Notes under the pieces: model-generated
Databases searched by the model: none
Told to the model about the DNA's origin: nothing
Seen by the model: only the letters and a program-made list of their open reading frames with translations
Shown: positions 36,030-45,100 of the stretch, piece by piece
Numbering within the stretch: position 1 is the first letter of the stretch
Layout: every line of letters starts with the position of its first letter
Position numbers and translations under genes: made by a program
Source of the DNA: SpSt-333 sp040751955
GTDB taxonomy: Bacteria > Bacteroidota > Ignavibacteria > UBA10030 > UBA8401
Assembly (NCBI GenBank): GCA_040751955.1
Contig: JBFMFY010000001.1
Location: forward strand, 102,785 to 166,784
Length of the DNA: 64,000 nt
Direction of reading: 5' to 3'

Positions 36030-36929
36030 ATGGGAGAAGTTCTCTTTAACACAAACGAGGTTGCAAAGATGTTGCGCGTTGATAAGTCAACTGTAAAACG
36101 GTGGACAGACGAGGGGAAGTTGAAATGTTTCCGCACACCGGGAGGACACCGAAAATTTCGTGCTGATGATGTGTACAACTTCATGACACAATTCAACTAT
36201 GGCGTGTCAACGCTGCAAGTAATGCCTGAACTTGCAAGCGACGAAGCAATAATCAAACGGATCGTGCAAAAAAAGGAATTCAATATTTTGGCATCCGTTT
36301 GTTTCAACGCTTCGATCAAAGGAAAGAAAGATGAAGTGCTTGCTCTGTTCATTGAAACATACCGCGCCGGACTTTCTACCGCAGAGATCTTCGATTGTAT
36401 CATGCTACCGTCGTTAAAAAAGATATTCAATACATTTAGTGCAAATAAAATTTCATTTGCAGATCACCAGCTTGCACACAACGCTCTTTCATCCGCGATC
36501 GTTCAATTTACAGACAGCGTCACACATTCTGCACGAAATAATAAAACCATCATTTGTGTCTCGCTTGAACAAGAAAAGTACGATGTTGAAATGAGAGCAC
36601 TTGTAACCCTGCTCGAAGTTGAAGGTTTCACAGTTTTGAATCTCGGTGTCGGTGTCGCCGCCGATGCGGTCAATCAATTGATTTACAGAACAAAGCCGTT
36701 TGCAGTGTGTTTGTATTCAACAACGCCCGGCAGCGAAGAAAATTTTATCTCTGAAGTGGAAAAGGTTCTGCGCGCAGCAAAATTCAATATGACGCACGTT
36801 GTTGCCGGCGGAAAGGCATTTCAATCACAAAATGTTCAGGAAAATTTTGTCGGGGTGAAAATCTGCAGCCGGTATTCAGATTTCGTTACGCTGCAGTATC
36901 AAGAAGATCTTTCAAATATTAGTAAATAA
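36030..36929 (+). CDS. MerR-type DNA-binding protein with degenerate B12-binding-like domain
   Basis: 299 residues. Residues about 5-60 are a MerR/excisionase winged helix (LFNTNEVAKMLRVDKSTVKRWTDEGKLKCFRTPGGHRKFRADDV). Residues about 75-160 are helical like the B12-2 cap. Residues about 165-290 resemble the cobalamin-binding Rossmann domain of CarH/LitR-type photoreceptors: ALVTLLEVEGFTVLNLGVGVAADAV. In those proteins the first loop is DxHxxG-like (ELHTLG in CarH as I recall it); here the matching residues are EKYDVE, so the cobalt-ligating His is Tyr. It probably does not bind B12 in the usual way. GAAAGGA lies upstream of the ATG. It directly precedes the 25-kb surface cluster and could regulate it. 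Confidence 0.78.
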   Translation: MGEVLFNTNEVAKMLRVDKSTVKRWTDEGKLKCFRTPGGHRKFRADDVYNFMTQFNYGVSTLQVMPELASDEAIIKRIVQKKEFNILASVCFNASIKGKKDEVLALFIETYRAGLSTAEIFDCIMLPSLKKIFNTFSANKISFADHQLAHNALSSAIVQFTDSVTHSARNNKTIICVSLEQEKYDVEMRALVTLLEVEGFTVLNLGVGVAADAVNQLIYRTKPFAVCLYSTTPGSEENFISEVEKVLRAAKFNMTHVVAGGKAFQSQNVQENFVGVKICSRYSDFVTLQYQEDLSNISK

Positions 36930-36982
36930 AATATAAGCAAGAATACACCAATGATTACAAATAAACATAAGGAGATGCTAGT

Positions 36983-37003
36983 ATGGAATACAAACCACCA
37001 TAA
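36983..37003 (+). CDS. Possible leader peptide MEYKPP upstream of the surface cluster
   Basis: Seven-codon ORF (Met-Glu-Tyr-Lys-Pro-Pro-stop). AAGGAG at 36969-36974 stands 8 bases before the ATG, a better ribosome binding site than most genes here have. It lies in the 147-base gap between the MerR-like gene and the first surface gene and ends 73 bases before it. Too short to judge by composition. Confidence 0.25.
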   Translation: MEYKPP

Positions 37004-37076
37004 CACCACACAGGATGTAGAAACAACAAAACAAAATTCACAAGTATTTATCACAACATTTATAGGAGATACAACA

Positions 37077-38945
37077 ATGAGACAGAACAGCATGTTCTCT
37101 CGATTAGGAGTCGCGATGATGATCGTGCTCTTAATATCTTCAGTGCAGCAATCATTTGCTGCCGGTACGCGTGCCGGTACCAAACTTACAAGCACGGCAA
37201 CAATTACCTACAACGATGCAAACAGCAGTGCGATGACTCCGGTGAGCGGTTCAGTGAGCATATACGTTGCTCATAACCCCGGTTCTACTGTTACTATTCC
37301 GACATCCAATCAAGAACAGTATGATGGCGGATATGTTGTCTATACGGTCATCGTTACCAACAACGGTAACGGACAGGATAGATTTCAATTCCTCTACGAC
37401 ATTACAGCAGGAAGCGGCAATGTCGATTCGATCGGCTTATATAAAAATTCCGCTCTCACAGAAGCACTTGGTGGCAACAGCTTAAACGTTCTGCAAGATA
37501 CCGTGACGAACGATGGTGCTGATACTGTGTGGGCGAAATTGTATATAAAAGCTGACGGCAGTTTCTCTTCGCTGGACAATCAAACCATTACCGTTCAATT
37601 CAGAACGCGTTCGACGGCGAACATGACCGACTCTGCGTTTGCAAATACCGATCTTACATCGCCGCGTGCAGTGTATCCCGCAAACCAAAATGCACTCTCA
37701 TCAAACGTTGCAACGACAACAAGGATAAAGCAAGCAAAGTTGACGTTGAATCTTACCCCCGGACAGTCCGGATATCGTCCCGGTGAGATAACAGGATACA
37801 ATGCTTCAATAACAAACAGCGGTACAGGTGGTGCATACAATACTGTCGTTACAGTGACGTTTGCCTCCGACCAATCCTTCAGCAGCGGCACCAACTGGAG
37901 TGGAAGCGGAAGCTCGAGGTCATATACGCTTGGTACCATTTCAGCGGCAGGTACAGTTTCTACCTCTGCATCCGATAGTTTAAAGCTCCTTCTTGCCGAC
38001 TTGGCATCCGTACTCGAAGGGAGTACGCGGACACCGACCTTGACTGTTGCGTACGATGATTCGAATACAACATCGGGTGTTGCCGGTCGAACACGCACAG
38101 TTGGTAATAGCCCCACTGCTATTACGGTACTGTTCAAGTCATTCTTGCAACAAACTGATATCGCAATCGTCGATACGACAGAATCAGGGAATCCCGGTGA
38201 TACTGCAACATTCGCATACACCATTACAAACAACAGCAATGGTGCTGATGGATATAATGTACGGTACAGCACAGCATCGCAAGGCACATGGACAGGAGCA
38301 CGATTCTGGTATGAAATTACTGGAGCAGGATTCAGCGGATCGCAAGACTCTTTATTTGCTGCAGGCGGTGCAGGTTCAGATCTCAACACAACGAAACTTA
38401 TTGCAAAAGGTGCCAGCATTACAATCTATATACGGATGGCGGTACCGAGTGGTATTACTACTGCGGTAACACACATCAGGCACCTCATTAATTCTCGACG
38501 TGATTCTGTAAATATTCCTACCGATTACAATCTCTTCGGTTCGGTTGATCCGCTTCTTCCTCTTATCGTTGTCAACCGCACAAAGGACTTTGCCAATGAC
38601 AGCATTTCCACCGGTGGTGATTATGCAACGATCCCAGGTGATTCGGTCACATTCTACATCAATATTGAAAACCAGGGAGACGGGACAGCAAGCACGGTTG
38701 TGATTACGGATGATATCCGTGGGAATAGTAATCTCTCGAACCCGTCAAACTCGGCGTACATCTGGGATGAAGTGACAGGAACGGAAGCGGCAAATTCGGA
38801 TCATGTCACAATTCCTGATTCACCAACGACTGCCGGAACATTATACGGCACGATTACAAAAACGGCAGGAGCGTACATTATTTCAGTGAGTTCGCTGCCT
38901 GCAGGAGCAAAGCGTCAAGTTAAATACACGCTGAAGATCAACTAG
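37077..38945 (+). CDS. DUF11-repeat exported protein, first gene of the surface cluster
   Basis: 622 residues from ATG 37077, where AGGAG (37064-37068) precedes and the signal peptide starts at once (MRQNSMFSRLGVAMMIVLLI...SFAAG). The frame is open 126 bases further upstream without a signal peptide. The mature N-terminus, GTRAGTKLTSTATITYND, is shared with three later cluster proteins. DUF11-type units follow (YTVIVTNNGNGQDRFQF; GEITGYNASITNSGTGGAYNTVVTV; PGDTATFAYTITNNSNGADGY; PGDSVTFYINIENQGDGTAST). The protein stops on the last strand of a DUF11 unit, LPAGAKRQVKYTLKIN. No T9SS domain, LPXTG or transmembrane anchor. Role inferred: surface subunit. Confidence 0.82.
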   Translation: MRQNSMFSRLGVAMMIVLLISSVQQSFAAGTRAGTKLTSTATITYNDANSSAMTPVSGSVSIYVAHNPGSTVTIPTSNQEQYDGGYVVYTVIVTNNGNGQDRFQFLYDITAGSGNVDSIGLYKNSALTEALGGNSLNVLQDTVTNDGADTVWAKLYIKADGSFSSLDNQTITVQFRTRSTANMTDSAFANTDLTSPRAVYPANQNALSSNVATTTRIKQAKLTLNLTPGQSGYRPGEITGYNASITNSGTGGAYNTVVTVTFASDQSFSSGTNWSGSGSSRSYTLGTISAAGTVSTSASDSLKLLLADLASVLEGSTRTPTLTVAYDDSNTTSGVAGRTRTVGNSPTAITVLFKSFLQQTDIAIVDTTESGNPGDTATFAYTITNNSNGADGYNVRYSTASQGTWTGARFWYEITGAGFSGSQDSLFAAGGAGSDLNTTKLIAKGASITIYIRMAVPSGITTAVTHIRHLINSRRDSVNIPTDYNLFGSVDPLLPLIVVNRTKDFANDSISTGGDYATIPGDSVTFYINIENQGDGTASTVVITDDIRGNSNLSNPSNSAYIWDEVTGTEAANSDHVTIPDSPTTAGTLYGTITKTAGAYIISVSSLPAGAKRQVKYTLKIN

Positions 38946-38951
38946 TTGTTC

Positions 38952-38984
38952 AGGATCTGTTCCGCTTGCTGCGGAACGGATCCT
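38952..38984. repeat. 14-bp hairpin directly before the outer-membrane barrel gene
   Basis: AGGATCTGTTCCGC, loop TTGCT, GCGGAACGGATCCT, with one T-G pair in the stem. It lies 6 bases after the first gene's stop and 9 before the GTG at 38994. Seven A follow, not T, so it is not a plus-strand terminator. Confidence 0.7.
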
Positions 38985-38993
38985 CAAAAAAAC

Positions 38994-41900
38994 GTGAACA
39001 TACGTCACATACCATATTATCTTTTAACGACACTGATCCTCTTCGGATCGGCTGTTGCGCAACGTTTGAAGATTGTTGCCCCTGCCGATAACTCCGTCAG
39101 TCTAATGACACGGCAAGCAGTGATTGTTAACGGCAGTCCGAACTCGAAGGTTGTGCTGTATGCAAACGGTGTTGCAGTCGATTCAGGTACGATACGTCCT
39201 GATGGAATTCAAGATTTCTTGAATATCCCGGTATCGCAAGGACCGATTACTTTTACGGTTGTTTCTTATGACTACGTCCGAATGGTTGATTCCGTGCGTG
39301 TCCATATTTCCGGTGAGCCGAACACGATTGAGTTGCTGTCGGTCTCTGAGAATCTCGTTGCCGATGGAAGAAGCAATGCAAAATTTAAGGCGATTGTTAA
39401 AGATAAATTCGGTGTATCGATTCCGAGCACTTATTACATTTCGTTGACTGCAGATTCGACTGTGTCTCTCATCGCAGATGATAATGACCCGAACCAAGCC
39501 GGTATTCAAAAAAGCATTAAAGATGGTATGGTTGAATTTGAGATCAAGGCGCCATCATCAGCAACTATCAGCAAAGTAACTGCAACATGGGGCAATGTGA
39601 AGTCCGAACGTGAGGTTGAGTTCAACACTCCTATAGTACCACTGATGATTGTCGGATCTGCTGATGCATCCGCCACTTCGTTGTCAACATCGGGCGATCT
39701 TTCTGTTTTGAAAAACAAAGACGATATCGATGCCGGTTTCCACAGCACCGGCAGATTGGCTTTCTATGGTCGAGGCACTGTGTGGAACAAATACTTACTG
39801 ACAGCATCATTCGATAATGAACGCCGGCAGCGTGATCGCTTATTCAGAGATCTCGATCCAGATGTTCTTTATTCTATTTATGGAGACAACAGCCGAATAG
39901 ATTATACGGCACAAACATCGAATCCGTTCTTCGTGAAACTCGAACGTAATCGGTCTCACGTCCTCTTCGGCGATTTCAACACTTCATTCTCGCAAAACGA
40001 AATGGCACGATATGACAGGACTTTCACAGGTGTCAACGGGCATTACGAAACACGTTCTGAGAAAGTGGATGGATTTGCCACGTTGACCGATAGGAAAGTT
40101 GTACAAGATGAAATTCGTGGTCAAGGTATTTCCGGTTACTATTTCCTCGGGTCGAGCAATGTCGTTCAAGGTTCGGAAAAGGTTCGTATTGAAACACGCG
40201 ATAAGAGACATAACGAAGTGGTCATCAGCAGAATCGAAAAAAGCAGATTCGGCGATTACGAGATAGATTATGTGCAAGGGACTTTGTTCTTTAAGCAGCC
40301 GGTTCCCAGCATCGATCAAAACGGCAATCCTATCTATATAATTGTATCGTATGAATCGCAAGGCGGTTTTGCAAACAGTTATGTCGCCGGTATTCAAGGT
40401 GAAAAGCACATTGTGAACGGACTAACGGTCGGAGCATCGGCAGTAACAGAAGAACGAAAGCCGACAAATTACTCCTTGTATGGATTCACTACACGCTATA
40501 CGCTTGGAAATAGATTAACTGCAAATGCAGAGTTTGCGCATGGATCGGATGTAGCAAACAGCGGTTCAGCATGGAAAGTAGAAGTTGGCGGTTCGCCAAT
40601 AGAGCGGATGCAATTGAAATCATATTTACGTAAAGTTGAAAACGGATTCGTCAATCAAACGGCAGGGGCAGGAGGAAGCGCTGAGATCGGATCGACAAAG
40701 TACGGAGTTGGCGGATCGTACGACGGATTGTTTGAAACGAAATTGACGGCAGATTACTACCGAACAGAGCAATCGAGCGGCAATGCGAATGTCTTCGTAA
40801 ATTCGATCACAGGCGGTGCAGAACGAAAGATCGCAGAATTTGCATCACTGGCTTTGCGCATTGAAAACCTTCAATACACAAGCGAACGCAAAGATTCAAT
40901 CGTTGCCGGCAAACCGTTGACTGATGAACGTCAATCGACCTTGTTGAACACAAAGACAACCGTACGTGCGAGCAGCAGAATAAATGTTACCGGTGAATTT
41001 GAACACAGTATCAGTAACTCTTCAAAAGAAGAAGTGAAACCTTCGAGCGGCGCAATAGGTGTTGAGTACAGAGTGCTGGATAACGTTACACTTTCTGCTC
41101 AGCAGAGATTCTATCTGAACAACGGCAGTACTTCCGTATTCGGCATCGGTTCAGATGTTGGATACGGAACAACGGTCACAGGACGGTACGAAATCGGAAA
41201 CGGCATTAGCGGTCGACGCAATCAGGCGAGCATTGGATTGAAGAATACAACCAAACTTACTGAAGAAGTAACGTCAAATCTTCAATTCGAGCGAACACGC
41301 GCCCTTGACCGCAATGTTGCCGAGACGGCAACAAATGATAACGATGCATTCTCACTCGGATTTGAATATCTGCCGAAACAGTCATACAAGGCATCCATTA
41401 AAGGCGAAATCGGAAAGAACAATCAATCGCTCCGTCGGAATCTCGTGTTCGGCGGCGATATCCGTTTGGCGAATGACTTCACTCTCATTGACAAATTCTC
41501 ATATTTTGAAGAAGACAGAGATCATCCGCAGGTAGCGAATCAAACGTTTGCAGATGGTCCGCTTTCCGCACATCAAATTGGCAGCGGCATCGGCAGCGGA
41601 TTGATGAAAAAATTGGACAATGCAATCGGACTTGCATACCGTCCTGTTGATGTCGATTGGCTCAACGCAATCGGCAAGTTCCAGAAGAAAATTGAATTCA
41701 ACGGACTCGTTGCTCCGCAAACATCGTACGACGTTGATATCATCTCCTTGCATATGTTCGTTGAACCGATTATCGGACTTGAGATCGGAACAAAGTATGC
41801 GCTGAAATTAGCACAGGAAGAAGCATTCGGGCTGACGGCATCCACAGTGACAGATTTTTATCTCGTCCGTGCAGAATATGATCTGCGTTGGAATAACTTC

Positions 41901-42149
41901 GATGTTGCCGCAGAATATCGTATTTTGAACTCGAGAATTTCACATCAGGCAAATTCAAATTCAATCAAGAATGGTTACAGTGCGGAAGTCGGCTATGTCG
42001 CATTCGAAAATATTCATATCGGCGTCGGCTACAATTTTGTTGGCACAGAGGAGCGCGATCTAGTTGGAAAAGATTACTGGTCAGCCGGTCCGTTTGTATC
42101 ATTCCGCATGAAGTTCACGGAAAAGATCTTACATTATTTCAACAAATAA
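38994..42149 (+). CDS. Large outer-membrane beta-barrel protein with invasin-like N-terminus
   Basis: 1051 residues from GTG 38994, where the signal peptide begins (VNIRHIPYYLLTTLILFGSAVAQ); a TTG at 38946 would add 16 residues. Residues about 25-100 form an Ig-like unit. About 105-205 resemble an invasin/Big_1 domain (LVADGRSNAKFKAIVKDKFG). About 255-450 hold a distinctive block: LFRDLDPDVLYSIYGDNS, NPFFVKLERNRSHVLFGDF, EMARYDRTFTGVNGHYE and DYEIDYVQGTLFFKQPV. From memory, similar blocks occur in outer-membrane proteins encoded beside DUF11/OmpA genes in Proteobacteria. The rest has the alternating short strands of a barrel, ending YWSAGPFVSFRMKF. Probable outer-membrane partner of the neighbouring DUF11 proteins. 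Confidence 0.75.
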   Translation: MNIRHIPYYLLTTLILFGSAVAQRLKIVAPADNSVSLMTRQAVIVNGSPNSKVVLYANGVAVDSGTIRPDGIQDFLNIPVSQGPITFTVVSYDYVRMVDSVRVHISGEPNTIELLSVSENLVADGRSNAKFKAIVKDKFGVSIPSTYYISLTADSTVSLIADDNDPNQAGIQKSIKDGMVEFEIKAPSSATISKVTATWGNVKSEREVEFNTPIVPLMIVGSADASATSLSTSGDLSVLKNKDDIDAGFHSTGRLAFYGRGTVWNKYLLTASFDNERRQRDRLFRDLDPDVLYSIYGDNSRIDYTAQTSNPFFVKLERNRSHVLFGDFNTSFSQNEMARYDRTFTGVNGHYETRSEKVDGFATLTDRKVVQDEIRGQGISGYYFLGSSNVVQGSEKVRIETRDKRHNEVVISRIEKSRFGDYEIDYVQGTLFFKQPVPSIDQNGNPIYIIVSYESQGGFANSYVAGIQGEKHIVNGLTVGASAVTEERKPTNYSLYGFTTRYTLGNRLTANAEFAHGSDVANSGSAWKVEVGGSPIERMQLKSYLRKVENGFVNQTAGAGGSAEIGSTKYGVGGSYDGLFETKLTADYYRTEQSSGNANVFVNSITGGAERKIAEFASLALRIENLQYTSERKDSIVAGKPLTDERQSTLLNTKTTVRASSRINVTGEFEHSISNSSKEEVKPSSGAIGVEYRVLDNVTLSAQQRFYLNNGSTSVFGIGSDVGYGTTVTGRYEIGNGISGRRNQASIGLKNTTKLTEEVTSNLQFERTRALDRNVAETATNDNDAFSLGFEYLPKQSYKASIKGEIGKNNQSLRRNLVFGGDIRLANDFTLIDKFSYFEEDRDHPQVANQTFADGPLSAHQIGSGIGSGLMKKLDNAIGLAYRPVDVDWLNAIGKFQKKIEFNGLVAPQTSYDVDIISLHMFVEPIIGLEIGTKYALKLAQEEAFGLTASTVTDFYLVRAEYDLRWNNFDVAAEYRILNSRISHQANSNSIKNGYSAEVGYVAFENIHIGVGYNFVGTEERDLVGKDYWSAGPFVSFRMKFTEKILHYFNK

Positions 42150-42174
42150 CATTATTTGAGATTCCAAAAAAGTC

Positions 42175-45100
42175 ATGAAGAAACGAGATAGACATACTAC
42201 CAACGTTTTGAGAGTGTTCGCTGCTCTGACCGGATTGGTTCTTTTTGTACAATCTCAACTTGATGCTCAGACATTGGCACGGTACACTGCCACACGCACG
42301 ACAGGTATCACCTTTACAGGGATTAATACCACCGGTAATTCATTTCCATCCTGGCGCAACAGCGCAGGTGGCAATTACAATGAAGATGACAATCGCAGTT
42401 ACCCCGTCGATATCGGATTCGATTTCTGGTACAACGGAGTTCGTTATACACAATTTTCTGTTTCGACCAACGGCTTCATTGATTTCTCATCGTCAACCGA
42501 TGATGGCGGTCCTCTCACACATCAATATGGACCGTACGATGATGATATGAGCGAAGATGCACCAACGGAAATCACGACATTGGTGGTTGCACCGTTCTAT
42601 TTAGATCTCACAACCTATGGCGCAACTGATCCGCTTGGTGAAAGTATCCATTATGATGTTTCCGGTACAACCGGAAATCGTGTCTTAACTGTCGAATGGT
42701 ATAAAGTAGAACCGTGGGTCGCAGGCGGGGGCGGCAACCCCGATTTCACTTTTCAGGTGAAATTGTATGAATCATCCGGTGTGATTGAATTTGTGTACGG
42801 TGCTATGAACATGAACGGATTTGTGTTTGCAAACCAAACGGTGAATGTTGCGAAGGGTTATACATCCGGTATGAACGGCGCTACGATGAGTGCAGCGCCG
42901 ACAGCGGCGGAACTATACTTACAGCAGTCGCCCAATTCAACCACTTTCAACAATTTGAATGCGACCGGTGGTGAGTTGAACCCCCCGCATACATTGCAAA
43001 CCGAACCATCGTCAAATTCCAAAATTACAATTTCACCGCCAGCGATGAATGCCCCGCATACATTGTCATTCACAAGTGTCACGCAGACATCGATGACATT
43101 GAACTGGGTGGATACGTTGTGGAACGAAGTCGGTTTTGTGATTTATAGGTCCGATGACGGCGGTGCAAACTACAATTTTATTACTCAAACAGCTCCGAAT
43201 GTAACTTCGTATAACATGACAGGACTCCTTGCAGGAACCACATACTACTATAGAGTCTATGCTGTGAACGAAGGCAGGTTGAGTTCGGCTCTTTCCGGAA
43301 ATCAATTCACTGCGTCCCCTGGAGCTCCCACAACTGTTGCATCGGGTTCTTGGAAAAATCCTTTAACCTGGTCAACCGCCGCTGTGCCGGGAATTTCGGA
43401 CAATGCGACTATTGCCGATGGACATACGGTATATATAGATACGACTGTCACAGTTAACAGCATCACCGTAGGTCAAGGAACGAGCGGAACGTTATTGATC
43501 GGTGACGATAATACCGCACGGTCAATCACCGTCATTGGGAACATTGATGTGAAAGCTGGGGCGATTTTCAGAGTGAACGGCACGTCGAACACATCAGGAC
43601 ACACGATCACCGCGGCGGGCAATATCTTGAATGCCGGAAGATTCTCCATGGCAACGGATGCAGATAGCCGGTGCGCCGTTGTATTTAATAAAAGCGGTAC
43701 TCAGACGATCAGCGGCAGTGGAGATTCGACGCACTTCTACACGATTACACTCAATATGGGCTCATCAAGGTCAAATGTGCTTGATGTGTTTGCAACGAAT
43801 TTCACTGTGTCCGGAACGAACTTTTTGACGATTACAAACGGAACATTCAACCTGGCTACCGGCGCAAATGTTACTCCATTCACCACAGATGTTTCCATAC
43901 CGCTTTCCGGCGGAATTCGTGTGAATCATGCGTCCGCAATTTTGAACACGACAGGCGGGAATATTACTGTGCAAGGCGAATTCAAAGTACAAAACGGTAC
44001 GGTAAACATCGGCAACAACGTCGATCAAAATCTTATTTCCCGCGGCGGTATTTTCGATTTCAGCGGCGGCACCACAAAGGTTCGTGGGAGATTTGAACCG
44101 TACTCAGCTTTTGATATCACGGATTTCACGATGTCTGCTGGAACGTTGATCGTTGCAGATTCGGGCAGTACATCGACGACGAATTCTCCATTTACAATGA
44201 ATGTAGCCGGATCGAGGTTTACGATGAGTGGTGGAACGATCATCGTAAAGAAAGAGGGGGGGGGCGGCGCCGCCGATCTCGGCTTTGTGAACACTGGATA
44301 CTCCAACTACACAGTAACGGGGGGAACTGTGCAGATTGGTCAAACGGGATTGACGCCTTCCGGCCAAACGATGAGGATCAATTCGTCAATCCCGTTATTT
44401 GATCTTGTTGTGAACAGCAGCAATGCGACAGCAACATTGATCACGAATAATCTTACTGTCTTAAATGATGTGACGATCACCCTGGGCACATTAAATGCCA
44501 ACGGATTGGATATGACTGTTGCCCGCAACTGGACCAACAACAGTCAGACATTTACTGCAGGTAGTGGAAAAGTAACGTTCAATGGAACAAGCTCTCAATC
44601 TATCACTGATGCTGCTGGAGAAACATTCAACAAACTGACGATCAATAAGTCAAGTGGTACACTCACACTTGCGAATAACACGACAGTAAATGACTCGTTT
44701 CAGTTGTCAGCCGGTACTCTTGATGTCGGTACAACTACATTGACATTGAATGGAATCGTTGCCGGCGGTGGAACGTTGCTTTCTTCTTCGAACGGTACCG
44801 TTAACTACAATCGCAGCGCAGCCGGACAAACAGTACTAACTGCAAATTACGGAAATCTTACATTTTCAAATTTTACAAAAGTACTGCCGAGTGCAATTAT
44901 TGGAATCTCCGGCACATTCACTCCGGGCAATGCTGCCGGGCATACGATTACAGGCAATACGATCGATTTCAATTCTTCAGGAGTTCAAAATATCTCGTCA
45001 TTCACATATAATAATCTTACGACGAGCAACGGCGGGACAAAAACAATTCAACCTGGTGCCGATACCGTGCTTGGAACACTGACAATCGGTACAGGAACAA

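Noticed and set aside
37595..38419. 274-residue minus-strand ORF opposite the first DUF11 gene
   Set aside because: No recognisable motif, no ribosome binding site, and wholly within a gene with a clear signal peptide and DUF11 units.
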